NCBI GenBank assembly: GCA_013399855.1
Contig: VXAY01003152.1
Coordinates: forward strand, 62,001-126,000
Source of the DNA: Oxyruncus cristatus
Lineage: Eukaryota > Chordata > Aves > Passeriformes > Cotingidae
DNA: 64,000 nt
Direction of reading: 5' to 3'
A program made the position numbers and the translations under genes. Under the pieces are notes generated by a model. That model was given only the letters and a program-made list of their open reading frames with translations. It made no database searches and had not been told where the DNA came from. Shown here one piece after another: positions 1 to 12,900 of this stretch (its first letter is position 1; each line of letters begins with the position of its first letter).

Positions 1-705
1 CATGAATTCTGAGGACACTCTAGTTTGCATGAAAACACAGATATGAAAGTATGTGATTAAGCATCTAGATACTGTAGTGCTGAGAAATACTTAAATAACC
101 CAACAAATAAATGGATTAAGTAAATGTGAGTAAATGAGAAGGCTAATCTCAATCTATGAACAAGAGTTTAATCTGAATTGCAAAAAAAAGAAAAGAAAAA
201 AAAAAAGACCAAAAAAGAGGATAGTTTAAGTCACTGGTTTTACTTAGCCCACCTGTGGCCAGTTCAATTTATTTGGTGTTTGCCTAAGAGACTTTGCTCA
301 TGCTTTTATTTTGCCAAGATTTCTGTTCAGCACTGTTCAGGTAATGTGTTAGGTTGGAGTCAGATGATGAAAAGGAGCCCGTGTTTGGATCCAGAAGAAG
401 CATGTGAGCTTGGGCCATCAGGCCTGTGAGTTGAGAAGAGCTGCCTGTCCATCTGAAAAGGGAACAGAAGGAATGTCACAGATGTTTGGGGTGCTCCACT
501 CATTTTCTGAAGTTGCAGACCTGAATCATTGTACTGGGGCTAGCTGACTGGAGATAACTTGCTTCATAACAGTATATAGGGTGCTTTGTTTTGGATGTGT
601 GACTAAAACTGTACTGATGACACCACAGTCATCACAGAACAGTGCCTGTGCAGTGTCTCTGCTAGAGGTGGGCAAGAATTTGGGAGATGACCATCTCCCT
701 GTAAA
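1..705. other. Unique intronic sequence with an A-rich tract
   Basis: Nothing beyond an A-rich purine tract at 179-216 was recognised. The tract produces a lysine-rich open frame that is a composition artefact. Confidence 0.6.
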
Positions 706-970
706 GTCTCTCTGGAGAGACTTATAAGAGCATGGAGTGACAGAACAAGGGGAAATGGCTTAAAAACTGAAAGACAGTAGGTTTAGCTTAGATAATAGGA
801 AAAAGTTCTTTACTGTGAGAGTGGTGAGGCACTGGAACAGGATGCCCAGAGAAGTTGTGGATGCCCCATCCCTGGAAATGTTTAAGGCCAGGTTGGATGG
901 AGCTCTGAGCAACTTGGTGTAGATGATCTTTAATGTCGCTTCAAATCCAAATCATTCTATGGTTCGATGA
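706..970 (+). mobile_element. CR1 LINE, 5'-truncated 3' end
   Basis: The segment reads like the 3' end of an avian CR1: TAAGAGCATGGAGTGACAG, then the stretch with GTGAGAGTGGTGAGGCACTGG, then CCCAGAGAAGTTGTGGATGC, then GATGATCTTTAATGTC and a final ATTCTATGGTTCGATGA tail. It covers the last codons of the reverse transcriptase ORF and the 3' UTR. The block normally found between the 'aacctggtgtag' and 'gatgatcttt' segments is missing, so there is a small internal deletion or a subfamily difference. Orientation is sense to POU6F2. Confidence 0.92.
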
Positions 971-3418
971 CACTGTCAGGATGTCTGCCCTCAACTGACT
1001 GAGGGGATTTTCCGTACATGTCATGTAGTGGTCAGTATTAAAAGCTGGGAGAAAGAAGGAGGAAGTGGGGTGTTTGTAGTTATGATGTTAGTCTTCTCTA
1101 TGCATACTGAGGCCCCACTGCCCTGGAACTGGCTGAATATCTCCTTGTCAACGGAAGTAATGCTAAAAAGTCCTCATTTTGTTTTGCTTGCACATGCGTC
1201 TTATGCTTCCCTTTTCAAATTGTCTTTATATTCATCCACAAGTCATCTCTCCCTCTGTTTGTTTTCTCCTCATCCTGTGGGAGAGGGAAAGAGAGTGAGC
1301 AGTTGTGTGGGTGCTTGGCTGCTAGCTGTGGTCAACTCACCAAAACAGTGCAAATCTTCAAGAGGGAGCAACTACCGTAACCACAAGCAGGCATAAATGT
1401 GTTGGAGGAAAATTTCATTAGGTTGAAAGAACCTCCAGCCAGTCAGCCCTAAGAACTATCTACTGGGACTTTAGGGACAGTTGTTTTGAATGTCCCATTG
1501 ATAACTGCTTGGAAGGGGAATATTATTGAGGAAACAGCAGGAAAAAAAAGTAACACAGATAGGGTCTGCTATCAGCAGATGTGAGCTCTGCTCCATTCCT
1601 GTTTTACAGTGTTTTACTTTCCTGCCTTCCTTCTCTGTAATGAAGATCTACTTTCCTAATTCTTCTTGAGGTTCTCAGGCTGGCAGTACAGAGAGCGTGC
1701 GCTGTACCAGTGTGAGTAGCAACAGAGCAAGGGGAAAGCATCTTTTGCTCCTGGAAGACCTTTTGAAGTTGTCCCAATGCTGGGTTTGCCAGGTACAATC
1801 AAGACCTGCAGCAGCTCTGTGAAATGCATCGGAAGTGCTGCCAGGTTAAGAAATGAGAGACTGATTTTTCTTAATGTAAGGAATAAATTGGTTAAGTATG
1901 CATAGCTTGATTATTTGCTCAACATATGAGAAAATGAATATCTGTGGATATTGAAAGCAGGTAAATCATTAAAGGAGTAGGTTAACAAAAGGAGTAAATG
2001 GAAGTAATTGGATCATGGGCAACTTAAATATAGTGGAAATTGTCCTAGCAGTAAATATAAATAACTTTTGTGAGCATTACTTGAGGAAATTTAGTTTTTA
2101 TGAAAAAAGTTAGATATTATTAAACCTTAGAAAAGCATCGATCAAGAAGGAGTTCACTAGAGGCTCTGTGGGGATAGGGTACATTACTTTGCACATTTTC
2201 ACAGGGAGGCTTAAAAGTCAAGACACCTTTGTCCTGTTCCCTCTGCAAATTGGTTAAACGGTCTATAGGGATTAGGTGACTTGGCCAGCAATGCACAGAA
2301 GTTCAGTGGCAAAACTGAGCCTCCAAAGTGCCAGCCCTGCTATTATAACCACCTGGTGGCAAACATCCTCTCCCACAAGGGAAAGGCTCTTTTTGATCAA
2401 AAGAGGACTAAAAGGAAGAGTGAAGGTAGTTTGAATACTGCATGATCCCACAGCTCTAGTAGTATGCTGAGGCTTGCGGCAGGAAACCCAAGTGGCTCTT
2501 TGGCTTTTCACGTGTAAACCGTAAATATATGTAGTTTCTAGGCTCAGAAAACTAATGATAAATGTAGACATAGGAATTAACTTCTCCTTAAAGTAAAAAA
2601 CAAGGACGCTTTTTTCAAATATATATGCAAAACGCACAATTTCTGTTTGGACTGGCACATGAAAATAATTTATAATGAAGAAATAATGTGAAATTATGAT
2701 CAAAATTCATATTCTGCATTTTATTGCTTTATTGTTATATTTTTAATCACTCTGAAGCTATTATTTTTTAATATTAATTTTTGGGGTGCTAATATTACCA
2801 AACCCAGATTCTGTAATGGTATGCATATTTATGCATGTATTGTGCATACAAAAAAAATCTGATATTTATGCCATGTCTCTAAATAAGATTAATAATTTGA
2901 AAGAAACTTTTGATATCAAAAACTACATTTATTAGTTGTTTTCTAAAACATAACATAAAGTTTGTAATAGGTTAAAAAGTAACGTGAGCCCAATAATATG
3001 ATAAGATAGTTTATGCTGAACTACGGTTCTTTGGAAACAGCTAAACTACATTTAGGGTTACCAAATAACTTTGGTGGGAAGGAATCACGACTGCTAAAAA
3101 CTTTTTTACATATACATACATATATTAGATATCTACGTGATAAGGACCTTTGGAAATATTTTTCTCCTGTTGAAGCAGAAGGGAATCAACAGTACTTGTG
3201 ATTGTGCTCTCTGAGCAGAGCAATGATAGTTACCCTTTAAGGGTGAAATTGTGCAGCCCAGTGATACTGACCAGTCTGCAAAAAGCAGGCAGAAACAATG
3301 AAGTGTTGCCCTAGTTCCATGTTTTGTTTTACCCTCTGATCTGATTTTTCTTCCTTAAAATATTGTCTGTTTTGAAGGACTATCCTTAAGAAATGATAAG
3401 GAGCCAATGCCAAATCCA
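971..3418. other. Unique AT-rich intron
   Basis: No repeats, RNA genes or exon-like segments were recognised. The sequence is AT-rich with scattered short A/T runs, and its open frames are short with no recognisable domain. Confidence 0.55.
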
Positions 3419-3552
3419 AGAATCACTGAATATTCAGTTGGAAGGGACCCACAAGGATTGAGTCTAACTCTTAAGCAAATGGCCTGTATGGGAATCGAAC
3501 CCATGACCTTGATGTTATCAGCGCCGTGCTCTTACCAACTGAGCTAATGGCA
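3419..3552 (-). mobile_element. tRNA-Ile-derived SINE with CR1 tail (TguSINE1-like)
   Basis: On the minus strand the element starts with a 73-nt tRNA-Ile-like head (3552 to 3480). A short TTTGCTTAAG linker follows, then GAGTTAGACTCAATCC, CTTGTGGGTCCCTTCCAACT and a final TTCAGTGATTCT, which is the 3' end of a CR1. This head-plus-tail structure is that of the songbird SINE TguSINE1, whose copies are thought to be moved by the CR1 reverse transcriptase recognising the shared tail. It appears full length. A possible short target duplication (caaat near 3411 and 3551) is uncertain because CR1-type insertions often lack one. Confidence 0.88.
3480..3552 (-). pseudogene. tRNA-Ile (GAT)-like head of the SINE with Pol III boxes
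   Basis: Reading the minus strand, an A box TAGCTCAGTTGG lies at 3546-3535 and a perfect B box GGTTCGATTCC at 3501-3491, forming an internal RNA polymerase III promoter. The anticodon loop CTGATAA would give anticodon GAT (isoleucine). The anticodon stem pairs poorly and the first acceptor base is changed from G to T, so this is not a working tRNA gene. Its fusion to a CR1 tail shows that it is a SINE head. Confidence 0.85.
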
Positions 3553-6159
3553 AATTTCTTTGTTAAAAAAAACTGAACAAAGCCCCCCACCCACTCCTCC
3601 AATTGCCTAGTCAAACAGTACCTAATAAATAACAGAATTGTTTGTGTAGGAAAATCCTAGCAGATTTGAGAAATGCTTCATTTATTGTTTATTGATAATC
3701 CAGTTACTGTAATTGCTACTGAAATGATTGGTAAATGTTCTGCTGTTTTCCTATTGTAAGGCATTAAACAGAAAGGCTGCTTTATATTGAAGTGATCCTC
3801 CTATATGTACAACACATAATACTGTTACTGTGTGTAGTGTGTGAATGAAACACTGGGAGTTTGTAAGCATACTTGCAGCTCCCAGCAGATTAAGACCACT
3901 GACAAAAAAGTGAAGCATCCTTTGGGCTTCAAGCTTTTAAAGAAAATCAGGTCCTTATACAAATTGCACTAGAAATATGAAGCTGTGTGACAATTAAAGG
4001 CATGTTGAATTTGAATACATTTAATTAGAAATGACTATGTTGTGATCTACAACATGAAAAGAAAGATGTGGTACTCAGGTGTTGATGAAGACCTGGTGTG
4101 AAGAAAAGTAACCCCGAAGATCCTTTGTAATGATTAAAAAAACAATTGCACTCATTCATCAATGAAAAAGGCTTGGGAAATATAAAAAAACATTGCATTA
4201 TTGATCTGCAGTATTTGTGGCATTATTAAGTATGTTTAGCAGTTATAGGAGCAGGTTTTGCTGTCAGATGATCTCCACATAGGAGAATGATAGGAAAAGT
4301 ATTTGGGACTCTTAGTCTTAACCTGAAAGCTGCACATTTTATGGCAGTGCATCTTCTAGTATATGGAAAAAGAAAAGAACGTTTTAGTCTGTGAGGCTCA
4401 GATCAGGTGAAGCTTTCAGGTTCTTCAATATATAGGTATTACTGCTTTTTTATTCTATGTGTAGAGTAGACAAAAAGAAATCTGAGGGTCCACGCCTAGA
4501 ACATATGACATTAGTAGAAATGCCAGGAGATAAGTAATTTCCCACACTTGTCACTAAAATTCAGGTATGCCATATTAAGGGAAGCACAATGAAGACCTGA
4601 CTAACTTAGTAACCATATAATATATAAAATCAAGGTTGAGCTGTCCTCAAGTTTGGATTCAGATTTGGGAAGCCTTCAGCCTTGTTTAGGAAGAAGAATT
4701 CAAGGCAGACTTTCTCAGTTGCTTCAAGCTGAAAAAGAACAATTTTGTATTGAAGATTTCTCAGCAATTTTTGATTGTGATATTCTGGTGAAATCATGAC
4801 TTTCTTTGTGTATTTGTTTATTTTTTGTTTATTATTCATAAGGGATTTTAAAAGATTCACAAAAAATAGATACTGAATTTCCAAACTGGTCTAGGTTGTG
4901 ACTGTGTATTGTATTATAGGTTATAATTGTTTTTAAAAGTGGCTTTCAATCCAAGAGTTGGATGAAGCTGGAATTAAATTAGTATTACTTTAAAAATCTT
5001 CGGAAAAAGAGATTTTACTAGTAAATGTTGCTTCATTGCACTATAAAAATTTTGTCCCTGCTACAACAAATTTTCTTTTGAAAATGCTACATGGTGTGTC
5101 TTTGATGGAATTTCTGGTGAGAGCTAGATCCATCCTGAAACAGCAAGTGACTTTCCTGATATGGCTGAATCCATGGCTAGCTACAGATGGATCTTGATTT
5201 GGGTTTTCTTAGACCAAATGCAGTATTGAATTAACTGCTGAGCCAGGTTACTGTTTAACCCATACTCTAATTTTAAAAAATTCAAGTTAATGGTTTCTCT
5301 GTTTTACATCATGCAAGTCCTGACTTGTTATGTAAAATCAAGGGGTTTTTTTAACTAAGAGGAGAGCTTATTTCAATTGCTCTGAGTCCCTTCTATGCAG
5401 CCTCGTCAAGTTTCTCTCTCACACCTGATCAAAATGCAAAATTTACTGTAAGTTTGGTTTTGGTGTGGTACTGGATGTGCTGATTTGTAAAAGAAAGCAA
5501 CTCTAGCTGAATTCTGGCTTTGATATTTTTTTCACTCAAAGTAATTTCTAGTGTGTGGATGGTTGACAAAGTCTGATAAATGAAAATACAGAGAAACTTC
5601 ATATAACACCATATTTAAGTTCTAATTAGGTCTAATTATTATCATTTGAATGCTTTTTTGTGGAAATCCTGATAAACAAACTTTCACCTAGGGAAGACTA
5701 ACTCAGAGAATCAAGTGGAGTATTTTATTGTGTTTGTTAGATGCAAAGAGGCTGTTTATGGCCTCTTCTTACCAAGCAGAAGGATTACGCTGATAAGGGG
5801 ATACTGTAGGCTCTAGAAGGGTCTTTTAACACATGTAGCAAAATCATCTGGAAAGGGATGCCTTGTGTTTAAGGCCCCTTCAAAATATAAATTGAGCAAA
5901 TATTAAACAAGAAAAAAGACAAGTTATGAAACTGGCAGGCTTGTGAAATAGTACTTGCGATGACACTGCAGGGATTTGGTAAACATGATCATGTCTCTCT
6001 TAGGTGGCCTGTGTGGAGACAACATGAACCACCCCAAACAACCCCATGTGAAATAATTTTTTGGGTGAACAAGAAGGGTTTTCTGTTTTTTTTTTTAATA
6101 GCAAGGATCCTTTCGACAGCTAATGTATTACATTAGGATAGAATGGTATTTTCTTCTGT
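3553..6159. other. Unique AT-rich intron
   Basis: No feature recognised in this 2.6-kb stretch. Open frames are short and show no known domain. Confidence 0.55.
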
Positions 6160-6213
6160 AATGCTTTCCTCTTCATAATGGAAAACAATGCTTTCCTGTT
6201 CATAATGGAATTC
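6160..6213. repeat. 27-bp tandem duplication
   Basis: Two adjacent 27-bp units, both with the core aatgctttcct then ttcataatgga, differ at a few positions (cttc versus gttc, aaac versus attc). This is a small local duplication, not a coding repeat. Confidence 0.8.
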
Positions 6214-6472
6214 TTTTCAAGTCTTCCACTAAGTTGGCCCCACAGTACAAAAATTTCAGTTATTCTCACAGACTTAAAATTTTCTGAAAGTTTTCTTATG
6301 TTTGACATGGCTCCTTGCAGAATAGAACTGACAGAGCATTGGCATTCATCTATTACTCTATGAAGAAAATGTGTCAAAGTCTTACTCCTGATAGGAACCA
6401 TCATCTAATTTCAGATTTAGTTGTTCTCCTACATCACTTCCCTCTTCCAGATAGCAGAAGAGTAGGAAATCT

Positions 6473-6525
6473 CTTTGATTTGATGATCCTAAAGATCTTT
6501 TCCAACCTAAATGATTCTATGAAAT
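6473..6525 (+). mobile_element. CR1 3' tail, about 50 bp
   Basis: The segment reads ttgatttgatgatcc, then a variant of the conserved aaggtcttttccaacc block, ending in AATGATTCTATGAAA. This is the last part of the CR1 3' UTR in sense orientation, an extremely 5'-truncated insertion. Confidence 0.8.
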
Positions 6526-9500
6526 GAGTGGGAAAGTCTACTGAAAGCTTATTTAACCACATTGGCCGCAGTCAAAAATGCCTGTTCTGCCTTTGTCCCA
6601 TCCTGATCTGTAAGGCCTGATCTTCTGCGGTCTCAAAGATGGGTCAGGTTTTGTGTGACTCCAAGAATCTTTAACTGGGAGAAGGCTGCTTTCTCTCACC
6701 ACTCTCTAGACTTGTTATTGCTACTAGGTAGAAATAGGAGGAGTGTGGTAGCTTGCCAGAATGGTAGCTTCTCCAGCTTTTGACCTGTGTATCCATACAA
6801 GCTTCTGCTACATGTCCAGAGATAAAAAAGCTCCTTTCCAGTAAGGCAGTATGTAATTTAAATGGGGAATTATTATAATTGGGCCAAGGCCAAAATTAAA
6901 ATTCTTGATATCTAATTAATAATGTTTTGAATAACTTCACCCTGGATGTGGTACAAAACTCCAAAGATGAAATTATTTGCAACAAGAAGAGCAACCTGAT
7001 TCTTGAATCAGGTTAATACCTGTATCGGGGCATTAAAGTCAACCCTGGGAATTGGAAGCAACATGTAGAGTAAAGCTTCAATGCTGTATGTTCTCTGGCA
7101 TTAGTGTCATGTGGGTCAGGAAAAACACAAAATGTGGATTCATACATACAAGTATTTCTTTCCCAGCAGGATCCAGAAATGGCTTTTCTAGACCAGAGAT
7201 GGAGCAGTCTCCTACAATGAATTACTATTCCTCACTTTTTTTATGGGGAAACCAGCATCCTTTGCCTTTCTTTCCTGTTTGAGGATTGCAGCATGATTGC
7301 TGGGGTACCTTCAGAGCAATAAACCGACACTGATTATAAAATAAATGGTGACCTAGCGATGTACTAACATGGAGCTGCTGTGTGCCTATTCCCATCCTGC
7401 AGCCTCTGGCTAGACTGAATAGCAAATTGACTAGAACTTCTCTTGTGAACCTTTCAGCTTGCTCTTAATAGGTGTAAGAAATAGGTGCAACAATTTCATT
7501 AGGGAAAAGAGTTAAATAGGGTGAAAAATAGGTTTAGTGAGAGATGTTTTTGTAGGATTTGAAAACACATTGTAGTACCTCATTTTCAAGATGTAGCGAT
7601 TCAAGGGACATTGCCACTTAAAATTTAGGTTAACAATGAAATAACATTAATTCAATTTTAAGATTCCTAAAGCAACAATTAAAAGCTCCATGAGTCTCTG
7701 AAAACTCTTTTTTTTCTGTCAGAATCTATGTTATACTACCACTAGCCATTTCAATTTTCAGGGAACTTAAAAAATTAAGTAAATAAATGAAGCAAACCAT
7801 CCTAACACTACTGCTTAACCTGAGAAGAATATTTGAGTGAAAGAAAACACCACAAACAGTTATATTTTCTCTAACTTTCCAAATTAAATTGTTAATTATA
7901 GTTCAGTACTATTAATAAAATTAATATGATTAAGCAATGGTTAGTTAATGAGCTACGTTATTTTTAGCTAGAAATTATTCCTTTATAATGGAATTATTCC
8001 TTTATAATGCAACTTGGACAATACATGTAAAGATGAGTATCACTGGAAAAATAAAATGCCCAAATCACACTTTTATTGAGAAAAGGGAGAAGAAAAGAAC
8101 TTTCTTTTTCTGCTACAGAGTTTAATGAGGAGAATAAATACTATTCTAACTGAAGTGGAGACTCTTTTGGGTGATAATATTCATATTGAGTGAGATGAGT
8201 TGGGGATACATCAGCTTTTTGCTGAAAGATGGAGAGGCAGATTATAGTAAGTTAAATATGAGTAATATGACTAAGAGAAGCAAATATGTAATGCAGTAAA
8301 CAGAAGTGCAAACTCAAAGTAGTGAAGGGAGTTCAGTGATCATGTATCAACATTTTGTTTGCTTGGCTTATAAACATCCATGTAAAGAAAGAAAATGTGA
8401 AGAAAATGATCATATTTTTCTCTGTAACTTTTCTAAGCAAGGGACAGACAGCAAGTAGCAGTGGTCAGAGGCTAGCAGGGAATGAAAGGTTGATTTAAAG
8501 TAATTTGGATAAACCAGACTGTGGGTAGAATGGAATGGAAATACCAGCCATTAGTGACAGCAGACAAAACAATGTTTAAAGAAGAAAGAATCAAAGAAGA
8601 TTGTGCGTGAGAAATATTTATTTGAAAAAAATTAATACCTCTAGAAGCAATAAAATGAAGGAAGAAGGACTATTTCATAAGAGGACCAAGAGGGAAGGTA
8701 ATCCTAAATTGTGCTGGCATTTGAAAAAAAAAAAGAACAATCCTTTCCCAGTAGAGTGTTTTTAATGCATTGCTCACTCAAAAATAAAGCTAAGTTACAT
8801 CTTAGAGTGACTTTATATAGGCTTATGATTGTACTCTATCTTGTTTAAAAAAATTAAAACCTACAATTTGAACAATTTTTTACTGTAGTCGTTAGAATAA
8901 GAAGTCATTAGAACAGTGTAAATTTTATGTGTATTAGAATTTTTGTGTTTGCTCTTGAACAAATTCATTGTGTATGTCCCAAACAGAAGTCTGCACAAGA
9001 TCAAGACTGGGATGTGGGAGGGGAGGGAGAGACATGAGAGGAAGGGAAGAAATAGGATTTATTTCATATTTTGAAGAAAATCATAAAATTGATATCAAGT
9101 ACTTCTAAGCTATGAAAAACAAAAGTCCATGCAAACTAACTTCAAACTAAGGGCAAAATAAAAAGCAAACCAGAGGATTTTACTTTTTCTCTGAACTAAA
9201 ATTTGAAAAGTAATTACATTCAGAGCAACAATGTTTATGGTGAAGTAAGTAAAAAATTTAGACCAGTGGCTAAATCAGTATATTTTAAAGCTCTATAATC
9301 ACCCAAGTCCTGCATTAAGGAAAAAGGTAATTAATTCCCTTATTTTCTAGGCTTCTGCCTAGGGCTTGTTTGACACAAAACCCATACAGTTTCCTTTAAA
9401 AGCTCTTTGATTACTAAATAGTTTTGCTTAGAAACTGCACCTTTACCCTTGAAGTGCAAAGGCAAAGCTTTTAACATGTTGATAAATGTTCTCCTGTACT

Positions 9501-10849
9501 TCCTACAGTGCTGCAGACAAGCAAATAGTAAAAGTTTTGGCTTTTAAAAGAGGGTGTGTTACCAGAACTGTAATTTGCATTTGCAAATCTGCATGATTTT
9601 TGCTATTAAATTAAGCCCAACAACCAGTTTAAGTCATCAGGGAGTAGTAGAGCTGAGCAGTGGTGCAGCAGATACTGCAACTGAATTTCAGAAGGTATAA
9701 GCTACCCTTAAGGGAGACACACAGCAGGGAGGACCACTTGCAGCACAAAGCTGTCAGGGAAATCTCATAGAAAACAGGCAAGTCTGGAAATACCAGTGCT
9801 AGTTGGACAAGAAATAGATGACAAGTTATATGAGTACCTGCAAGAGATGTGTGCAAAATTTGTCAGTACGTGTCTGGTATATACAGGTGTATTTGAATAA
9901 GGTGATTGTAATTCCTTAGTTCTCTCGTGACTAGAACTTTGAAATTCTGAAGCATTGTATCCCTGTTATGTTGCCATGCCTCTTACTTAAAGCATATTAA
10001 CCCTTTTTACAAAGTTCATCTTGCTGGGTTTATGCATTCTTAGACTTTTCAACTTTGCATATGAAAAACTTAAACTTTTGTGTGGCTGTCAGTCAATGGA
10101 AGGGCCTGTATTACAGTGCAAAGTGTTATCTGACCTCTAACACCTTCCAAAAAGCAAATGCTGAGCATCACGCCCACAGACATCCAGTGCAGGAGAACAG
10201 ATCCTTACAGTATTAGCCAGAAAAGATGTGTATGCAATTCCTTGCCTCAGTGTTTCCACTCCAGTGTCGGGGATCCTCTCTGGAATGGACTTGTAGGAGG
10301 GCAGAAGAGGAGGAGAAGACTGCTGGGCCTGCAGCTGTCATAGTAATTACTCCAGGATTTTTTTCTGGGGAGGCCACTGGGAAATATAGGAACAATCCCT
10401 CCATTCACCAAGGGATTTTGCTGACTAGGCCACTTGCTGTACACTGGAATTACGATTTATTATATGTTTTATAAAAGCAATAGTTTTTAATCATGCATAA
10501 TTCACTGCAGAACAGACACATTCTTAGGCACAGAAAGCAATTGAAAGTCTAGAGATAACCTGAAGTTTAAAAATGTCCAAAAGTTTTTCAAGGAAACAAA
10601 CCTTCCCTTAACCCATCATTTAAGTGATTTATTTAGTTTTCACGTAGACTAGAAATTTGGGCAGTAGCTAATCCCTCTGCTTATAGAGAAAGTTGTTCAT
10701 TTACCACCCGACAGAGAGAGCTACCCTGGGGGTTAACTACAGGTTCTGGTACTGTCTGAGGGAGGTGGCAGCAGTTTGTGTTACTTCAGTTTTTGTAGTC
10801 CTTTGCCTCTGTGTTTGCAAAGCTGTTTTAAATTCACCGCTAAGAGTCT
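6526..10849. other. Unique AT-rich intron
   Basis: Nothing recognised except a 19-bp tandem duplication at 7973-8010. No open frame here resembles a known protein. Confidence 0.55.
7973..8010. repeat. 19-bp tandem duplication
   Basis: The unit aattattcctttataatgg is directly repeated with one difference in its last base. Confidence 0.9.
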
Positions 10850-11400
10850 GCCCAGCCATGCGACTATGTTGATGTTTAGTGCGGTGAGGGTCTCAGGGAT
10901 ACCTTGCAGCAGTGAGTTCTACAGGTTTTCCACCACTTACTGTTTGGAAAAGTATCATTTATTATTATTAGATTTATGAATTTTTCCCATTTCAGTGGAG
11001 ACACCTTTTCACCTCAGATGAGGTAGGGTGAACAGTTCCTGATCTACATTTTCTTCCTGCCATTTATTATCTTTTATCCTTTGATCATACTCGTTCTTAG
11101 TCACACTTTTCTGTAAACACTCACAATCTTTTTCATCAGTTTATCAATGTTACTGCACCTTTTTCTGATATACCTTTCTTATATGGGCTAACCAGAAATG
11201 AACAAAGTACTTCAGATGAGGCCAGATTATTGATATATATATATATATATAACAAGTAAAATTTTAGCCCCACTGAAGTTCTGTATATCTAAGGGCTGAG
11301 GTTTCTCCCAGTGCTGTCATATTTCCCACATTATTCTTCCTCCCATTTTTTGTATATTCAACTTCAGAATTTGGCAACTTAGACTTAATCTAGAATCCTA
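10850..11400 (-). mobile_element. Probable ancient CR1-family LINE fragment
   Basis: On the + strand the text runs through gcagcagtgagttctacagg, then a segment like 'tactgtttggaaaagtatc', then aggtagggtgaacagttcc with tgatctacattttc, then aaccagaaatgaac and tacttcagatgaggccaga. This order matches the reverse complement of the 3' region of old sauropsid CR1 elements (gcagtgagttccacaggtt ... gggtgaacag ... accagaactgcacacagtactcc). It is heavily mutated and interrupted by a TA microsatellite. Recognition rests on block order and not on a computed alignment. Confidence 0.55.
11233..11251. repeat. (AT)n microsatellite
   Basis: About nine uninterrupted AT units lie within the probable ancient CR1 fragment. 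Confidence 0.95.
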
Positions 11401-12439
11401 CTGATTTAACATCCGCTATTAAATTGCTGTTAGTCCTCAGATTAGAAGTTTAGCTATGCAGGCAGAATTAGTTCCCACCCCAAACTACTTTGATGAAAAG
11501 GGTCAAATTTTGTCTTGATTCACAATTGCTGTGGAGTTAGTATCAAATTTTGATGTTAGTTTTGAATAGCTGAAACTGAGAGCAGCAGCACAGACTTTGA
11601 ACCAGTGCTGTTTGTGTTCACAATGACCTTTAGCTGCAAAATCTGCTAAAATACATTATTTAGTATATGAAAGTAAACAAACAAATGTTTCCGCCTCAGT
11701 AAATGACTGTCCACAGTGCAGCATGAGTATGAGGTAAAACAAGTCAGAGTTTTTTAACAGTGTCTGCAGAAGAAATCTGTTGACTTCTGTTTCCTCTCCA
11801 GAAACATCTAAGAAATGTTCAGATTGTTGCTGCCTAATAAATACGGTAAATGAAATGTTAATAAATCACCAGCAATTTAACCTGACAATAACATGGATTG
11901 ACCACATTGATTAAATTGATTATGTTTCATATATTTACAATATGTAGGCACAAGCCTAATTTATTTTCTGAAGAGTTCAAGGTAGGTATCACTGGTTTTA
12001 AAAAAAAAGGCAAAACAAAACAATGGAGTAATGTTTGTTGCTATCTGCAATAATCTAATGCTGACAGAGAGCAGTATTTTAGTTAGTAATTAACAGTGTA
12101 AAGGGGAGAGAAGCTGTCATGTTGGTTCTTAAGCTGGGGAATGTGATGAAAGATGATATCTGCGATCTCATCCTTTCCACTTGTTTAGGATTGTCAGAAT
12201 GAGAAATGTCAGCATTATGAAAGCTCAGCTCTGCTCTTGATATGATAAAACCCTTCAAAAGCCAGTCTTTCTCTCCCTCTCCCCCTCCTTTCTCCCTCTC
12301 CTGCTCGCACTTGCTTTTTTTATTTATCCTGTTTTGTTAGATGGCAGAAATATAATTCTTTTCTTTCTTGCCATTATAAGCCACCATTTTTGTTTTATTA
12401 TATGTTTCACAACCCCTAATGCCCCACTGAAAATTACCT
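11401..12439. other. Unique intron
   Basis: No feature recognised apart from a short CT-rich patch near 12269-12303. Confidence 0.5.
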
Positions 12440-12900
12440 TGTTAAATGACAGTGTTTCAAAGCCATGAATCCTTTCCACCATTCCCTCAGAGGTTTGAAA
12501 CAGTCAACAGACTGTAAAGAATAAATAATAAAAAAGTATTGATTATTTTGATGACTGTGAGATTCAATTAAGTATTAATTTTGCCCTCCAGTGGACCTAT
12601 CAAGGTATTCAAAAGGGAGGATTCGGCTCAACTAAATGCGTGCTGAGTGCTTCAGCCTTAAATAGGGAGAAAATGTGTTTACCTACAGTATTTGAAGAGG
12701 AATGCATTGATGCACAGAGTCCAATATTTAAGTGCTGTGCAAATTAAGCCCTGGTGACAGTGACATTGTTTTCGGCAATATGAGTATTGACTAAAGAAGT
12801 GCATTTGATGACAGCTTAAACTATTTGTATTGATTAACATTTTCATAGATTATCATGTGTCATATCAAATTCACTTTTCAGACATGAATACATTAAAAAA
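12440..12900. promoter_or_regulatory. Candidate conserved noncoding element
   Basis: This repeat-free stretch lies 1.1-1.6 kb upstream of the exon and carries several homeodomain-type cores (ttgattattttgatgac, attcaattaagtattaatt, ttgattaacat). Its texture resembles the deeply conserved elements that crowd the introns of developmental regulators. I cannot test conservation here, so this is a guess from composition and position. Confidence 0.25.

Noticed and set aside
178..429. Lysine-rich small protein
   Set aside because: The lysines come from an A-rich low-complexity tract and the rest shows no domain or coding signature.
3480..3552. Functional tRNA-Ile gene
   Set aside because: The anticodon stem is poorly paired, the first acceptor base is changed, and the sequence is fused to a CR1 tail, so it is a SINE head.
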